Source: Sphingobacteriales bacterium (lineage in GTDB: Bacteria; Bacteroidota; Bacteroidia; Chitinophagales; UBA2359). From it: 18,334 nt of DNA. The position numbers and the translations under genes were made by a program. The DNA lies in NCBI GenBank assembly GCA_016711295.1, contig JADJTE010000023.1:1-18334 (forward strand). The letters are read 5' to 3'. The notes beneath the pieces were generated by a model, which ran no database searches, was not told where the DNA came from, and worked only from the letters and a program-made list of their open reading frames with translations. Positions within the stretch are counted from its first letter, which is position 1. Each line of letters begins with the position of its first letter. This document shows, piece by piece, positions 7,429 to 14,745 of the stretch.

Positions 7429-9462
7429 TTACGCGCTGTACTTGTCTTTTAATACCTCTTGTAGGGCAAACATTTCGTCTCGGTAGCGGGCAGCCATCAC
7501 AAAATCGAGGTCTTTGGCTGCTTGCTGCATTTTTTTGCGCGTTTGGTCGATAGACTTTTCCAATTGGGCGCGGCTCATATATTGTATGATGGGGTCGGCA
7601 GCCAGATTAGGCATAGGTTCGGGTTCGATATAGGCTTTATTTTCCTTTCTAATGTCTAATATCGACGTTTGTTCCATTATTTTCTCGCGCGATTTTAATA
7701 CCGTCGTAGGCACTATGCCGTTGGCTTCGTTGTATGCCATTTGTTTGGCGCGTTTGCGGTTGGTCTCGTCTATGGTGCGCTGCATAGATTTGGTCACTTT
7801 GTCGGCATACATAATTACCCTGCCGTTGGCATTGCGAGCGGCGCGTCCTGCGGTTTGTATCAATGACCGTTCGTTGCGCAAGAATCCCTCTTTGTCGGCA
7901 TCTAAAACGGCAACCAACGACACTTCGGGCAAGTCTAATCCTTCGCGCAGCAAATTGACACCAATCAATACATCGAACTCGCCAAGCCGCAAATCGCGGA
8001 TAATCTCTACCCTTTCTAAGGTATCGATATCCGAATGCAGATAGCGGCATTTAATAGCCATGCGCGTCAGGTATTTCGACAGTTCTTCTGCCATGCGCTT
8101 TGTTAGTGTCGTGACCAATACCCGCTCTTTGAGGGCAACACATTGATTGATTTCGCTAATCAAATCGTCTATTTGCGAGAGGCTTGGGCGCACGGATATG
8201 GGCGGGTCTAACAAGCCCGTAGGTCGGACGACTTGCTCTACGACCACCCCACCCGATTGGGTCAGTTCGTAATCGGCGGGCGTAGCACTCACAAAAATAG
8301 TTTGCTGTATGATGTCTTCAAATTCCGCAAATTTGAGTGGTCGGTTATCTAATGCCGAGGGCAACCTAAATCCATACTCTACGAGGTTTAGTTTTCGCGA
8401 GCGGTCGCCGCCCGACATACCGCCTATTTGAGGTATGCTCATGTGGCTTTCGTCTATAAAAGTCGGAAAATCGGGCGGGAAATAGTCTAACAAACAAAAT
8501 GGGCGCGTCCCTGGTGCGCGTTTGTCAAAAAAGCGCGAATAATTTTCTATGCCCGAACAATAGCCCAATTCGCGGATCATCTCTAAATCAAAATTGACGC
8601 GCTCTTCTATGCGTTGGGCTTCCAAGAGTTTTCCGTTTAGCTTAAAGTATTCGATTTGCTCGCGCAGTTCGTCCTGAATGGCGTATATAGCGGTCAAAGT
8701 ATCTTCGCGCGAGGTGAGGTATAAATTGGCGGGATACAGCACGAGGTCGGTTTGCGTCGTTATCTTTTTGCCACTTTGTGGGTCTATGGTGCATATACTC
8801 TCTACTTCGTCGCCAAAAAATACGACTCGAATAGCGAGGTCGGCATAGGGCGGATATACTTCGAGGGTGTCGCCCCTGACCCGAAATGTACCGCGCTCAA
8901 AATCGGTTTCGGTGCGGGCATATAGGTTATCGACCAAGCGGAACAGCAATGGATTGCGCGGTACTTTTTCGCCTACTTTGAGGTAAATAATGCTGTCTTT
9001 ATAGGTTTCGGGATTACCCATACCGTAAATACACGAAACCGAAGCCACTATCAATACGTCTCGCCGCCCCGACATAAGCGCGGAAGTTGCCCGCAAGCGC
9101 AGTTTTTCTATCTCGGCATTAATAGCGAGGTCTTTTTCGATATAGGTATCGGAAACAGGCACATAGGCTTCGGGTTGGTAATAATCGTAATACGACACAA
9201 AATATTCTACGGCATTGTTCGGAAAGAACTGCTTAAATTCGCCGTACAACTGTGCTACTAAGGTTTTGTTGTGGCTCAGTATCAAGGCAGGTCGCTGCAA
9301 TTGTTCTATGACATTAGCCATAGTAAAAGTTTTGCCCGACCCCGTAACACCCAATAAGGTTTGGGCTTTTTCGTTCCGCTTGATACCTTCTACCAATTGC
9401 CTAATAGCTTCGGGTTGGTCGCCCGAAGGACGGTAGTCCGATATTAATTGAAATGGTGGCAT
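7429..9462 (-). CDS. uvrB: Excinuclease ABC subunit UvrB
   Basis: This intact 677-residue protein is UvrB, the damage-verifying helicase-like subunit of nucleotide excision repair. It receives DNA from UvrA and recruits UvrC. The family is about 670 residues, so length is normal. Visible motifs are Walker A GVTGSGKT (residues 38-45), the beta-hairpin tip YYDYYQPEAYVP (about 93-104), VSCIYGMGNPE, helicase motif II DESHMS, then SATPADYE and the helicase C-terminal motifs GVNLLREGLDLPEV and QTAGRAARNANG. The last 40 residues form the UVR domain (LEKSIDQTRKKMQQAAKDLD, then ARYRDEMFALQEVL) that contacts UvrC. The ATG at 9462 gives MPPFQLISDYRPSGDQPEAI, the usual UvrB N-terminus. It appears to be a single-gene unit: nadD ends 189 bp upstream of its start. 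Confidence 0.98.
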   Translation of the reverse strand: MPPFQLISDYRPSGDQPEAIRQLVEGIKRNEKAQTLLGVTGSGKTFTMANVIEQLQRPALILSHNKTLVAQLYGEFKQFFPNNAVEYFVSYYDYYQPEAYVPVSDTYIEKDLAINAEIEKLRLRATSALMSGRRDVLIVASVSCIYGMGNPETYKDSIIYLKVGEKVPRNPLLFRLVDNLYARTETDFERGTFRVRGDTLEVYPPYADLAIRVVFFGDEVESICTIDPQSGKKITTQTDLVLYPANLYLTSREDTLTAIYAIQDELREQIEYFKLNGKLLEAQRIEERVNFDLEMIRELGYCSGIENYSRFFDKRAPGTRPFCLLDYFPPDFPTFIDESHMSIPQIGGMSGGDRSRKLNLVEYGFRLPSALDNRPLKFAEFEDIIQQTIFVSATPADYELTQSGGVVVEQVVRPTGLLDPPISVRPSLSQIDDLISEINQCVALKERVLVTTLTKRMAEELSKYLTRMAIKCRYLHSDIDTLERVEIIRDLRLGEFDVLIGVNLLREGLDLPEVSLVAVLDADKEGFLRNERSLIQTAGRAARNANGRVIMYADKVTKSMQRTIDETNRKRAKQMAYNEANGIVPTTVLKSREKIMEQTSILDIRKENKAYIEPEPMPNLAADPIIQYMSRAQLEKSIDQTRKKMQQAAKDLDFVMAARYRDEMFALQEVLKDKYSA

Positions 9463-9650
9463 GGTATTTTGGAAAATAAAGAGAGCGGTTGATAAAAGCG
9501 AAAAACGTAACCAAATTAAAAGAATATTATAAATTTTTTATAAATTACTTTATCCTTATACATTACATCTAAGTCGTGGGTTAGGACAATATAAAACAAA
9601 TTTATCAATACAAGGGCACGGATAGGCTACGTTTTCCCGACAAAAAACAG

Positions 9651-10247
9651 CTAAGATCGCCACCAATTAGTGGTATTGATATAATCATGTACGCGGTCGT
9701 GGACGAGGTAGCGGATAGAGCGACGTTGGCGCACCAAATCGCGGATATGTGTGGCAGAAATATCTATCAGGGGCACGGTCAGCCAATCGATACGGTCGTG
9801 TTGGCGGTATTCGGCGGGCGTATTAGTGCAGTTAGGGCGTGGATATACAATTAGGCGGTAATATTTTAACAATTGTTCGTAGTTTTTCCATTTGTGCAAG
9901 TGTGCCAAATTATCTTCGCCCATAATAGGTCTAAATTCGTAGTGCGGGTATTTTTCGTGCAAATACGCCAAGGTATCGATGGTATAGGAGGGTTGCGGCA
10001 GCCCAAACTCTATATCCGACACCCGCAAGCGCGGATTATCTTCTATACATAAACGCACCAAGTGCAAGCGGTCGTATTGGTTCAGCAGTGCCTTTTTATC
10101 TTTCAAAGGATTATGCGGCGATACAACCAACCATACTTCCTGTACGTCGGGCATAGATGCAACTGTTTCGGCAATAATCAAATGTCCAATATGAATAGGA
10201 TTAAACGAACCAAACAATAATCCTATATGCTTAGTAGCAAGTGCCAT
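9651..10247 (-). CDS. nadD: Nicotinate-nucleotide adenylyltransferase
   Basis: This 198-residue protein is NadD, which makes nicotinate adenine dinucleotide from nicotinate mononucleotide and ATP in NAD synthesis. The nucleotidyltransferase motif GSFNPIHIGHL sits near residues 13-23 (the usual G-x-F-x-P-x-x-x-G-H), followed by VWLVVSPHNPLK, the family's substrate loop. PSYTIDTLAYL and MGEDNL are the expected central motifs, and ISATHIRDLVRQ near the C-terminus is the second ATP-binding motif (ISSTxIR in relatives). Length is normal. The ATG at 10247 follows a good promoter at 10309-10339 with a leader of about 55 nt. Confidence 0.96.
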   Translation of the reverse strand: MALATKHIGLLFGSFNPIHIGHLIIAETVASMPDVQEVWLVVSPHNPLKDKKALLNQYDRLHLVRLCIEDNPRLRVSDIEFGLPQPSYTIDTLAYLHEKYPHYEFRPIMGEDNLAHLHKWKNYEQLLKYYRLIVYPRPNCTNTPAEYRQHDRIDWLTVPLIDISATHIRDLVRQRRSIRYLVHDRVHDYINTTNWWRS

Positions 10248-10308
10248 TTTTATAATTAAAAATATTTATATACTACAATCACTTGTTCAATATGAGTAAA
10301 AACTCATG

Positions 10309-10339
10309 CAAAGGTACGCCATAAAGCCCCCAAAAACAA
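10309..10339 (-). promoter_or_regulatory. nadD promoter, Bacteroidota consensus
   Basis: Reading the minus strand, TTG (10339-10337) is followed after exactly 20 bases by TACCTTTG (10316-10309), matching the Bacteroidota -33/-7 arrangement TTG-N(about 20)-TAnnTTTG. Transcription would start near 10302. A small hairpin with arms ATGAGT/ACTCAT (10292-10307, 4-base loop) lies right at the predicted 5' end of the nadD leader. Confidence 0.6.
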
Positions 10340-10345
10340 TCTAAG

Positions 10346-10535
10346 TTAGTTGGTAAAAACGTAGCCCGCCTGAATGGGCTTTGTATTCCGTTTCCGTAGC
10401 CCTACGATGGACGATTTGAGCGCGACGAATATCGCGGCAATTTGCGTTTTATCCAATTTGCGCTATACCAGTTTGCAATGAAGCCAACAATAACACAGCC
10501 AGAGCCATTATTATACCGCTCTTACCGAGCAGCAT
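10346..10535 (-). pseudogene. Candidate small hydrophobic protein gene, one frameshift
   Basis: An ATG at 10535 opens a frame reading MLLGKSGIIMALAVLLLASL, then QTGIAQIG and a stop at 10449. It has a strong hydrophobic segment that looks like a signal peptide or membrane anchor. Overlapping this stop, the next frame (10453 down to a stop at 10346) reads DKTQIAAIFVALKSSIVGLR, then KRNTKPIQAGYVFTN. One indel near 10452 would join them into about 63 residues. I do not recognise the product. Support is limited to the plausible composition of both halves and to the many similar frameshifts elsewhere in the window. It is upstream of nadD on the same strand but before the nadD promoter. A chance pair of short frames is possible. 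Confidence 0.25.
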
Positions 10536-10633
10536 TACAATTATAGAAACCCAAATTGACCCATTCGTTTAGCCACTTCGCGGCTGAACAGACGTAATCA
10601 AAAAAGCAGAAAAGCCCCTTAAAAAAAACCAAC

Positions 10634-10650
10634 GTAACTATTCAGCCTTA
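10634..10650. repeat. Possible isolated end of the MITE-like family
   Basis: GTAACTATTCAGCCTTA closely matches the reverse complement of the right end of the MITE-like element (copy B right end read inward: GTAACTATTTAGCCTTG), with two mismatches in 17. No matching opposite end is visible within the spacer, so this would be a remnant or a coincidence. Confidence 0.3.
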
Positions 10651-10676
10651 TATTAAATTTTAATGCCGAAAATAAT

Positions 10677-10705
10677 ATAGCCCACGATTTTAAATCGTGG
10701 GCTAT
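10677..10705. repeat. Perfect 14-bp-arm palindrome
   Basis: ATAGCCCACGATTT at 10677-10690 and its exact reverse complement AAATCGTGGGCTAT at 10692-10705 flank a single T. The palindrome lies about 125 bp beyond the PorP/SprF stop, in the direction of transcription, and could act as a 3'-end hairpin, though no T-tract follows on either strand. From general knowledge, AGCCCACGATTTAAATCGTGGGCT-type sequences are a frequent dispersed palindrome in Bacteroidota. The rest of the spacer 10248-10828 holds the nadD promoter and the candidate small gene; I see nothing else coding in it. Confidence 0.8.
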
Positions 10706-10828
10706 GATTGATAGACCAAATTTTATTTGTACTAAAGCCAAACAACAAACGTATTAAATTCCTGACAATCAATAAGTTAAGTCATTTTTTATTATCGTTG
10801 AAAAAAGTCAGTGCTTACACGTATTAGA

Positions 10829-11878
10829 TTAAAACTTAGGGCATTCTATGGCGCGGCCTCGCTGCTCGCGGATAGGTGCTGTATAAGTAAGGGCTATTTC
10901 TACGCCACCTGTATTGGCTACTGATAGCCCCGAAGCCGTAAAGTCGTAACTAAGCCCCACCCCGAAATTATTATAATCAAATTTGGCACCCAAAATAACT
11001 GCATCTATACCCATAGACGAGGCGACGCTATTGGCAAATCTCGTCCAAGCTCCTATGCCGAAGGCTTTTTCGAGGCTGGTATGGCGGTTGCGGTCAAAAA
11101 TATAGCGCACCCAGGACCCTACATTCAATTGGCTATGCTGCCCTTGTTTGAGATAATAGAACGTAGGTACGGCATCGAATTGTTCGCCGAGGGCTAAGGT
11201 CGCTCCCGTTTGTAAGGATAGTTTGCTCGACACTTGGTCGCGTTCTAAATCGGTAAATGATATATCGGGGCTTGTAAAATGGTACATTGCACCGCCCAAA
11301 AAGATATTGCTTCGCACGCCTAAGCCCATATAAAACATACCGCCCGCTGCTACATTGGCACGCCAGCGGCTTTGTGCTGCAAACACTTCGTCGGAGGGCA
11401 GGTCGGGCGTATAACCGCTGCCATCAAATTGGTTGCCAAATTGGGCTTTGCTTAGGTCAAAGCCGCGTTGCGACATACCGCCTTCTATACCCAACGACAA
11501 GTAAGTGCGCTCGGCAAGGGCTAAGTTATAGGCTAAGGCGAGGTCGATATAATTGGTCTGAAAACTAACTGCGCCGCCTTTGTCGTTATAAATCATCAAG
11601 CCTATTGCCAAACGGTCATAGTCGCCCAAGCCGCTCAATGCCATATCTGCCGAGCCGTATATGGTGCGAAAAGGCGTACCCGTCATAGCCGATGCCCATT
11701 GATTGCGATAGATGAGAGAGCCACGCACGTCGCCCTGCATCAAGCCCGTCATGGCAGGATTGACGAATAAGGGTGCGGCATATTGCTGCGAAAAATGAAT
11801 ATCTTGTGCCCTAAGCAGTGCGGGCAATAAGCCCAACGACAATAGCAAGGCGAGGGTAAAAAAAGTATATCGGTTCAT
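10829..11878 (-). CDS. PorP/SprF family type IX secretion system membrane protein
   Basis: This 349-residue protein is an outer-membrane beta-barrel of the PorP/SprF family, which helps T9SS export or anchor particular gliding/adhesin-like substrates. It has a signal peptide (MNRYTFFTLALLLSLGLLPA, cleavage about LRA/QD), then the family opening DIHFSQQYAAPLFVNPAMTG and NQWASAMTGTPFRTIYGSAD. Repeated amphipathic strands follow, with characteristic segments DRLAIGLMIYNDKGG and LALAYNLAL, ending in ALTYTAPI and a CPKF tail typical of the family. It lies 156 nt downstream of the type B CTD protein on the same strand, the usual PorP/SprF-substrate pairing, so the two are probably functionally linked. 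These proteins are numerous per genome, so I give no specific symbol. Confidence 0.95.
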   Translation of the reverse strand: MNRYTFFTLALLLSLGLLPALLRAQDIHFSQQYAAPLFVNPAMTGLMQGDVRGSLIYRNQWASAMTGTPFRTIYGSADMALSGLGDYDRLAIGLMIYNDKGGAVSFQTNYIDLALAYNLALAERTYLSLGIEGGMSQRGFDLSKAQFGNQFDGSGYTPDLPSDEVFAAQSRWRANVAAGGMFYMGLGVRSNIFLGGAMYHFTSPDISFTDLERDQVSSKLSLQTGATLALGEQFDAVPTFYYLKQGQHSQLNVGSWVRYIFDRNRHTSLEKAFGIGAWTRFANSVASSMGIDAVILGAKFDYNNFGVGLSYDFTASGLSVANTGGVEIALTYTAPIREQRGRAIECPKF

Positions 11879-12034
11879 GATTTAGTGCTGTATATGGGTG
11901 CCGCGCTGCCGCTCGGTGTAGGGCATAAACGGCGATAGATATAAAATATAAGTTATGAGGTAAAAAGTGGGAAGTAGAAAGCAAGAAGTGGCTTTGTGTA
12001 AGTGTGTTTTTAGCGGATATATGCCGCTACATCT

Positions 12035-13594
12035 TTATCTGACCAGCGTAATGCTGCCTTTATAAACATCGTCGAAGCCGTCGCTGAATGTTATTTCCAA
12101 TACATAGACATATACGCCTGCTGCGGCATTCTTGCCGTTGATAGTGCCGTCCCAAGCATCAGATGTATTGGTGGTTTGGAATACCAAAGCTCCCCAGCGG
12201 TCGAAAATGCTAAATTTCAGGATTTCTATTTCGTTGCCCAAGGGTTTTATATCGTCATTTTTGCCGTCATTGTTGGGGGTAAAAATGTTGGGCACAAATA
12301 GGCTGCGTTGCTTGACTACACTCACGCGCACGCTGTCGGTGGCAGTACAACCCAATTGGCTGGTGGCTGTTACGTAGTAAGTAGTGCTGTTTTCGGGCGA
12401 TACAAGGGGGTTCGGACAGTTGGTACAAGTAATAGTCATATCGGGCGACCAAGTAAAACTGGCTTCGCCGCCTTCGCTATCAATAGCCGTAGCATTGAGT
12501 TGGGCGGGTGAGTCGTTGATGACAGTTTGGTTGTCGCCTGCTTCTACGCTGATGCTGCTTATATCAAAATGGCGTATTACTATCGAGCCAGCACATACAT
12601 CTCCCGACAAATCGAGGGTGGCAGTTTGTGTTCCCGTATCTAACCAACGCAAGACGAGCGTATCGCCGCCGTCATAGAGGATGTCGGCATTGTCGGCAGC
12701 CCACGTAAATACGGCATTATTGCCTGCGGGGTCGCCGCTATATATCAAGGTATCGATACCGCCCAAGCAAGGCGAGCCAAGGGAAATAAAATCGGCACTG
12801 ATGGTGTCAATAACACTAACGCTAACAGTATCGGCATTGGCACAAATACCTGATATATCTTGGTAGCTGTAAATAATTTGATGCGTGCCCACTCCTGCCA
12901 GCATGGGGTCGAAAGTGGAGGAGGCAGTAATGCCCGCCGAACCACTAAACACGCCGCTTATGCTATTGTCGGTAGGCAATAAGGTCGTGGGCGGGTCAGA
13001 GAGGCAATATTGAGGCAACCAACCGCTAAATGTGGTATTGGGCGCAGCTAATACGTTGATAAAAACGGTATCGTAGCTAAAACAAGTAGCAACGCCTAAG
13101 TTCTGCGTATATGTATAGAGAATTTGGTGCGCACCTGCTCCCCAAAATGTAGGGTTGAACTCATCGATAATGGTGCTGCCATTGATGATAAATACGGCTC
13201 CGTCGCTGTCAAAATTGCCCGTCAAAGGATAGGCTTCGTCGTTGGCACACATAAACGAAGGTATCGTAGGCGAGGCAATTGCTTGCTGCGGTACATGGAC
13301 ATTGAATGTTTGAGTGGCAATACAGCCATTAGGTGCTGCATACGTGATATTGAATGTATTGACGGGTTCGTCTAACAAAACGGCAGACGGATTAAAAAAG
13401 CCACTGCCAAAAATGCCCGGTCCCGAAAAAATCCCGCCCGCAGGCGACCCCGTAAATTGTAAGGGTAGCTCCGAACTGCAAAAATCGGTGGCAATTATCG
13501 GTGCGCCGCCTTGTGTAATACTGCATTGACTCATCAAGGGCTGTGCTGCCAACAGTGGCAATAACAGCGCAATGAGTAGGGTGAATTTGTTCAT
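12035..13594 (-). CDS. Secreted protein with T9SS type B sorting domain (gliding-motility-associated C-terminal domain)
   Basis: This 519-residue protein starts with a signal peptide (MNKFTLLIALLLPLLAAQPL, cleavage about MSQ/C). The middle consists of beta-sandwich, Ig/PKD-like segments rich in Cys, Thr and Asn: several copies of a pattern like GGIFSGPGIFGSGFFNP / GVFSGSAGI plus IIYSYQD-like strands, then a PKD-like stretch VEAGDNQTVINDSPAQLNAT with FTWSPDMTITCTNC near residues 355-400. The last 85 residues are a clear type B CTD: LFVPNIFTPNNDGKNDDIKP, FSIFDRWGALVFQT, WDGTINGK, AAGVYVYVLEI and a final KGSITLVR. This domain directs export through the T9SS and surface attachment. It is followed by a PorP/SprF gene, matching the SprB/SprF logic of gliding motility, although this protein is far smaller than SprB. 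The ligand or surface role is unknown. Confidence 0.95.
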   Translation of the reverse strand: MNKFTLLIALLLPLLAAQPLMSQCSITQGGAPIIATDFCSSELPLQFTGSPAGGIFSGPGIFGSGFFNPSAVLLDEPVNTFNITYAAPNGCIATQTFNVHVPQQAIASPTIPSFMCANDEAYPLTGNFDSDGAVFIINGSTIIDEFNPTFWGAGAHQILYTYTQNLGVATCFSYDTVFINVLAAPNTTFSGWLPQYCLSDPPTTLLPTDNSISGVFSGSAGITASSTFDPMLAGVGTHQIIYSYQDISGICANADTVSVSVIDTISADFISLGSPCLGGIDTLIYSGDPAGNNAVFTWAADNADILYDGGDTLVLRWLDTGTQTATLDLSGDVCAGSIVIRHFDISSISVEAGDNQTVINDSPAQLNATAIDSEGGEASFTWSPDMTITCTNCPNPLVSPENSTTYYVTATSQLGCTATDSVRVSVVKQRSLFVPNIFTPNNDGKNDDIKPLGNEIEILKFSIFDRWGALVFQTTNTSDAWDGTINGKNAAAGVYVYVLEITFSDGFDDVYKGSITLVR

Positions 13595-13696
13595 GTTATG
13601 TAATGATGTGTTTGTTAATAAGTGGGCAAATTATCGCAAGCCTACTGCCATATCGACCCCAAAGCGCTGCTCATTTTGCCGCTACTAAATAGCATC

Positions 13697-13737
13697 AAAA
13701 GCTATGCCCTTTTTGTGCTAACGTAGGCATAGCTTTT
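13697..13737. terminator. Terminator-like hairpin between divergent genes
   Basis: AAAAGCTATGCC (13697-13708) and its exact reverse complement GGCATAGCTTTT (13726-13737) form a 12-bp stem with a 17-base loop. The right arm runs into T residues, so the plus-strand form resembles an intrinsic terminator. Its position is odd: it lies between two divergent genes, so no annotated plus-strand gene ends here. It may end a short unannotated plus-strand transcript from 13600-13700 or block read-through. Apart from this hairpin and the downstream promoter, 13595-13941 shows no coding sequence. Confidence 0.5.
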
Positions 13738-13882
13738 TTATTGCCCGATAAAAAAAGCAAAAATGACAATACCGTGATATTTATCTTTAAAACTTGATGA
13801 AACATAGCAAGCATAGTTGTCATATAAAAGTCAAATAAGGACTATAATATTAAGTCACATAACAAATATGCCATACCTTTAT

Positions 13883-13890
13883 TACCTTTG
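13883..13890 (+). promoter_or_regulatory. -7 promoter box for the thioredoxin-like gene
   Basis: TACCTTTG at 13883-13890 matches the Bacteroidota -7 consensus TAnnTTTG and would start transcription near 13897, about 45 nt before the ATG at 13942. It argues against starting translation at the in-frame TTG at 13888, which lies inside the promoter box. No clear -33 TTG is present. Confidence 0.5.
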
Positions 13891-13941
13891 TGCAATATTG
13901 CTTGCATACGACTATTTTTAAGTAACAAACAAACCCTTGCC

Positions 13942-14745
13942 ATGAGCCACCGCTACCTGTACCTTTATCTCCTCGTATTATTGACAGCCTGCCTATTGAC
14001 GCTCAATACCAATGCGCAGCAACTTCACCAAACCGCGCCCGATTTTTCGGTACAGCATAAAGATGGCTACATGATCCAGCTCGGGTCGATGAAGGGTAGA
14101 TATATATACCTCAATTTCTGGGCTTCTTGGTGTCCCGTTTCTACTATCCAAATGCCCAACTTACGCGCTTTGTACGACAAATATAACCGTGCGAGTTTTG
14201 CCGATGCTTCGGGCAATTTTGAAATTATGAGTATCTCCTTTGAAAACGATAGAAACACATGGCTAAAAACCCTGAATGGCTACGGCGAGACATGGAAATT
14301 TCACTGTATAGAACCCGAAGGATATAATTCGCTGCTTGCCCTCAATTATGGTATCACGATGTTGCCTAGTTCATTTTTGATATCGCCCCAAGGCGAGATA
14401 GTGCTGAAAGACCCCAATTTCGGCGAATTGGACGCATACCTATCAGCACGAGTTATAACTACTACTGCCAACAACAACGCTACTTGGACGACGAGCCAGT
14501 CCGCTACAGCAGTAAGTGGCGGCAATGCGGGTGGCTATCGCGTCATGCTTGGTGTTTTTGGCAAACCCAATTTCCATAGTTTTGAAAAAGTTGCCCAATT
14601 AGGCAACGTGAGCAAAATAGATAATGGCAACCTCACCGAAACTGCCTATATCGGGCAATTTAATAATTATAACGAAGCTATGAACGTATTGCAGCACGTC
14701 AAAAACAATGGATATATATATGCAAAAATAGACAATGCAAAATGA
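13942..14745 (+). CDS. Secreted thioredoxin-like (TlpA family) protein with monothiol CPVS site and SPOR-like C-terminus
   Basis: Starting at the ATG at 13942, the 267-residue protein begins with an export signal (MSHRYLYLYLLVLLTACLLT, then NTNAQQ). LTAC at 14-17 could serve as a lipobox, or cleavage may occur at NAQ/Q. Residues about 30-170 are a TlpA/AhpC-type thioredoxin fold: TAPDFSVQHKDG, then YIYLNFWASWCPVS at 54-67, and the cis-Pro loop TMLPSSFLISPQGEIV around 139-154. The active site is CPVS rather than CxxC (C64, S67), so ordinary dithiol exchange is not expected. After an Asn/Thr-rich linker (172-196), residues 199-264 (YRVMLGVFGK to NNGYIYAKI) resemble a SPOR domain, the fold that binds denuded peptidoglycan. 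The stop codon overlaps the next gene's ATG (ATGA), implying co-translation. The substrate is unknown. Confidence 0.85.
   Translation: MSHRYLYLYLLVLLTACLLTLNTNAQQLHQTAPDFSVQHKDGYMIQLGSMKGRYIYLNFWASWCPVSTIQMPNLRALYDKYNRASFADASGNFEIMSISFENDRNTWLKTLNGYGETWKFHCIEPEGYNSLLALNYGITMLPSSFLISPQGEIVLKDPNFGELDAYLSARVITTTANNNATWTTSQSATAVSGGNAGGYRVMLGVFGKPNFHSFEKVAQLGNVSKIDNGNLTETAYIGQFNNYNEAMNVLQHVKNNGYIYAKIDNAK

Noticed and set aside
7649..8050. Arg-rich open frames overlapping uvrB on both strands
   Set aside because: They lie entirely inside the conserved uvrB helicase domain and arise from its codon composition.
13888..13941. TTG start giving the thioredoxin-like protein 18 extra residues
   Set aside because: The TTG lies inside a consensus -7 promoter box and the extra residues would precede a clear signal peptide beginning at the ATG at 13942.
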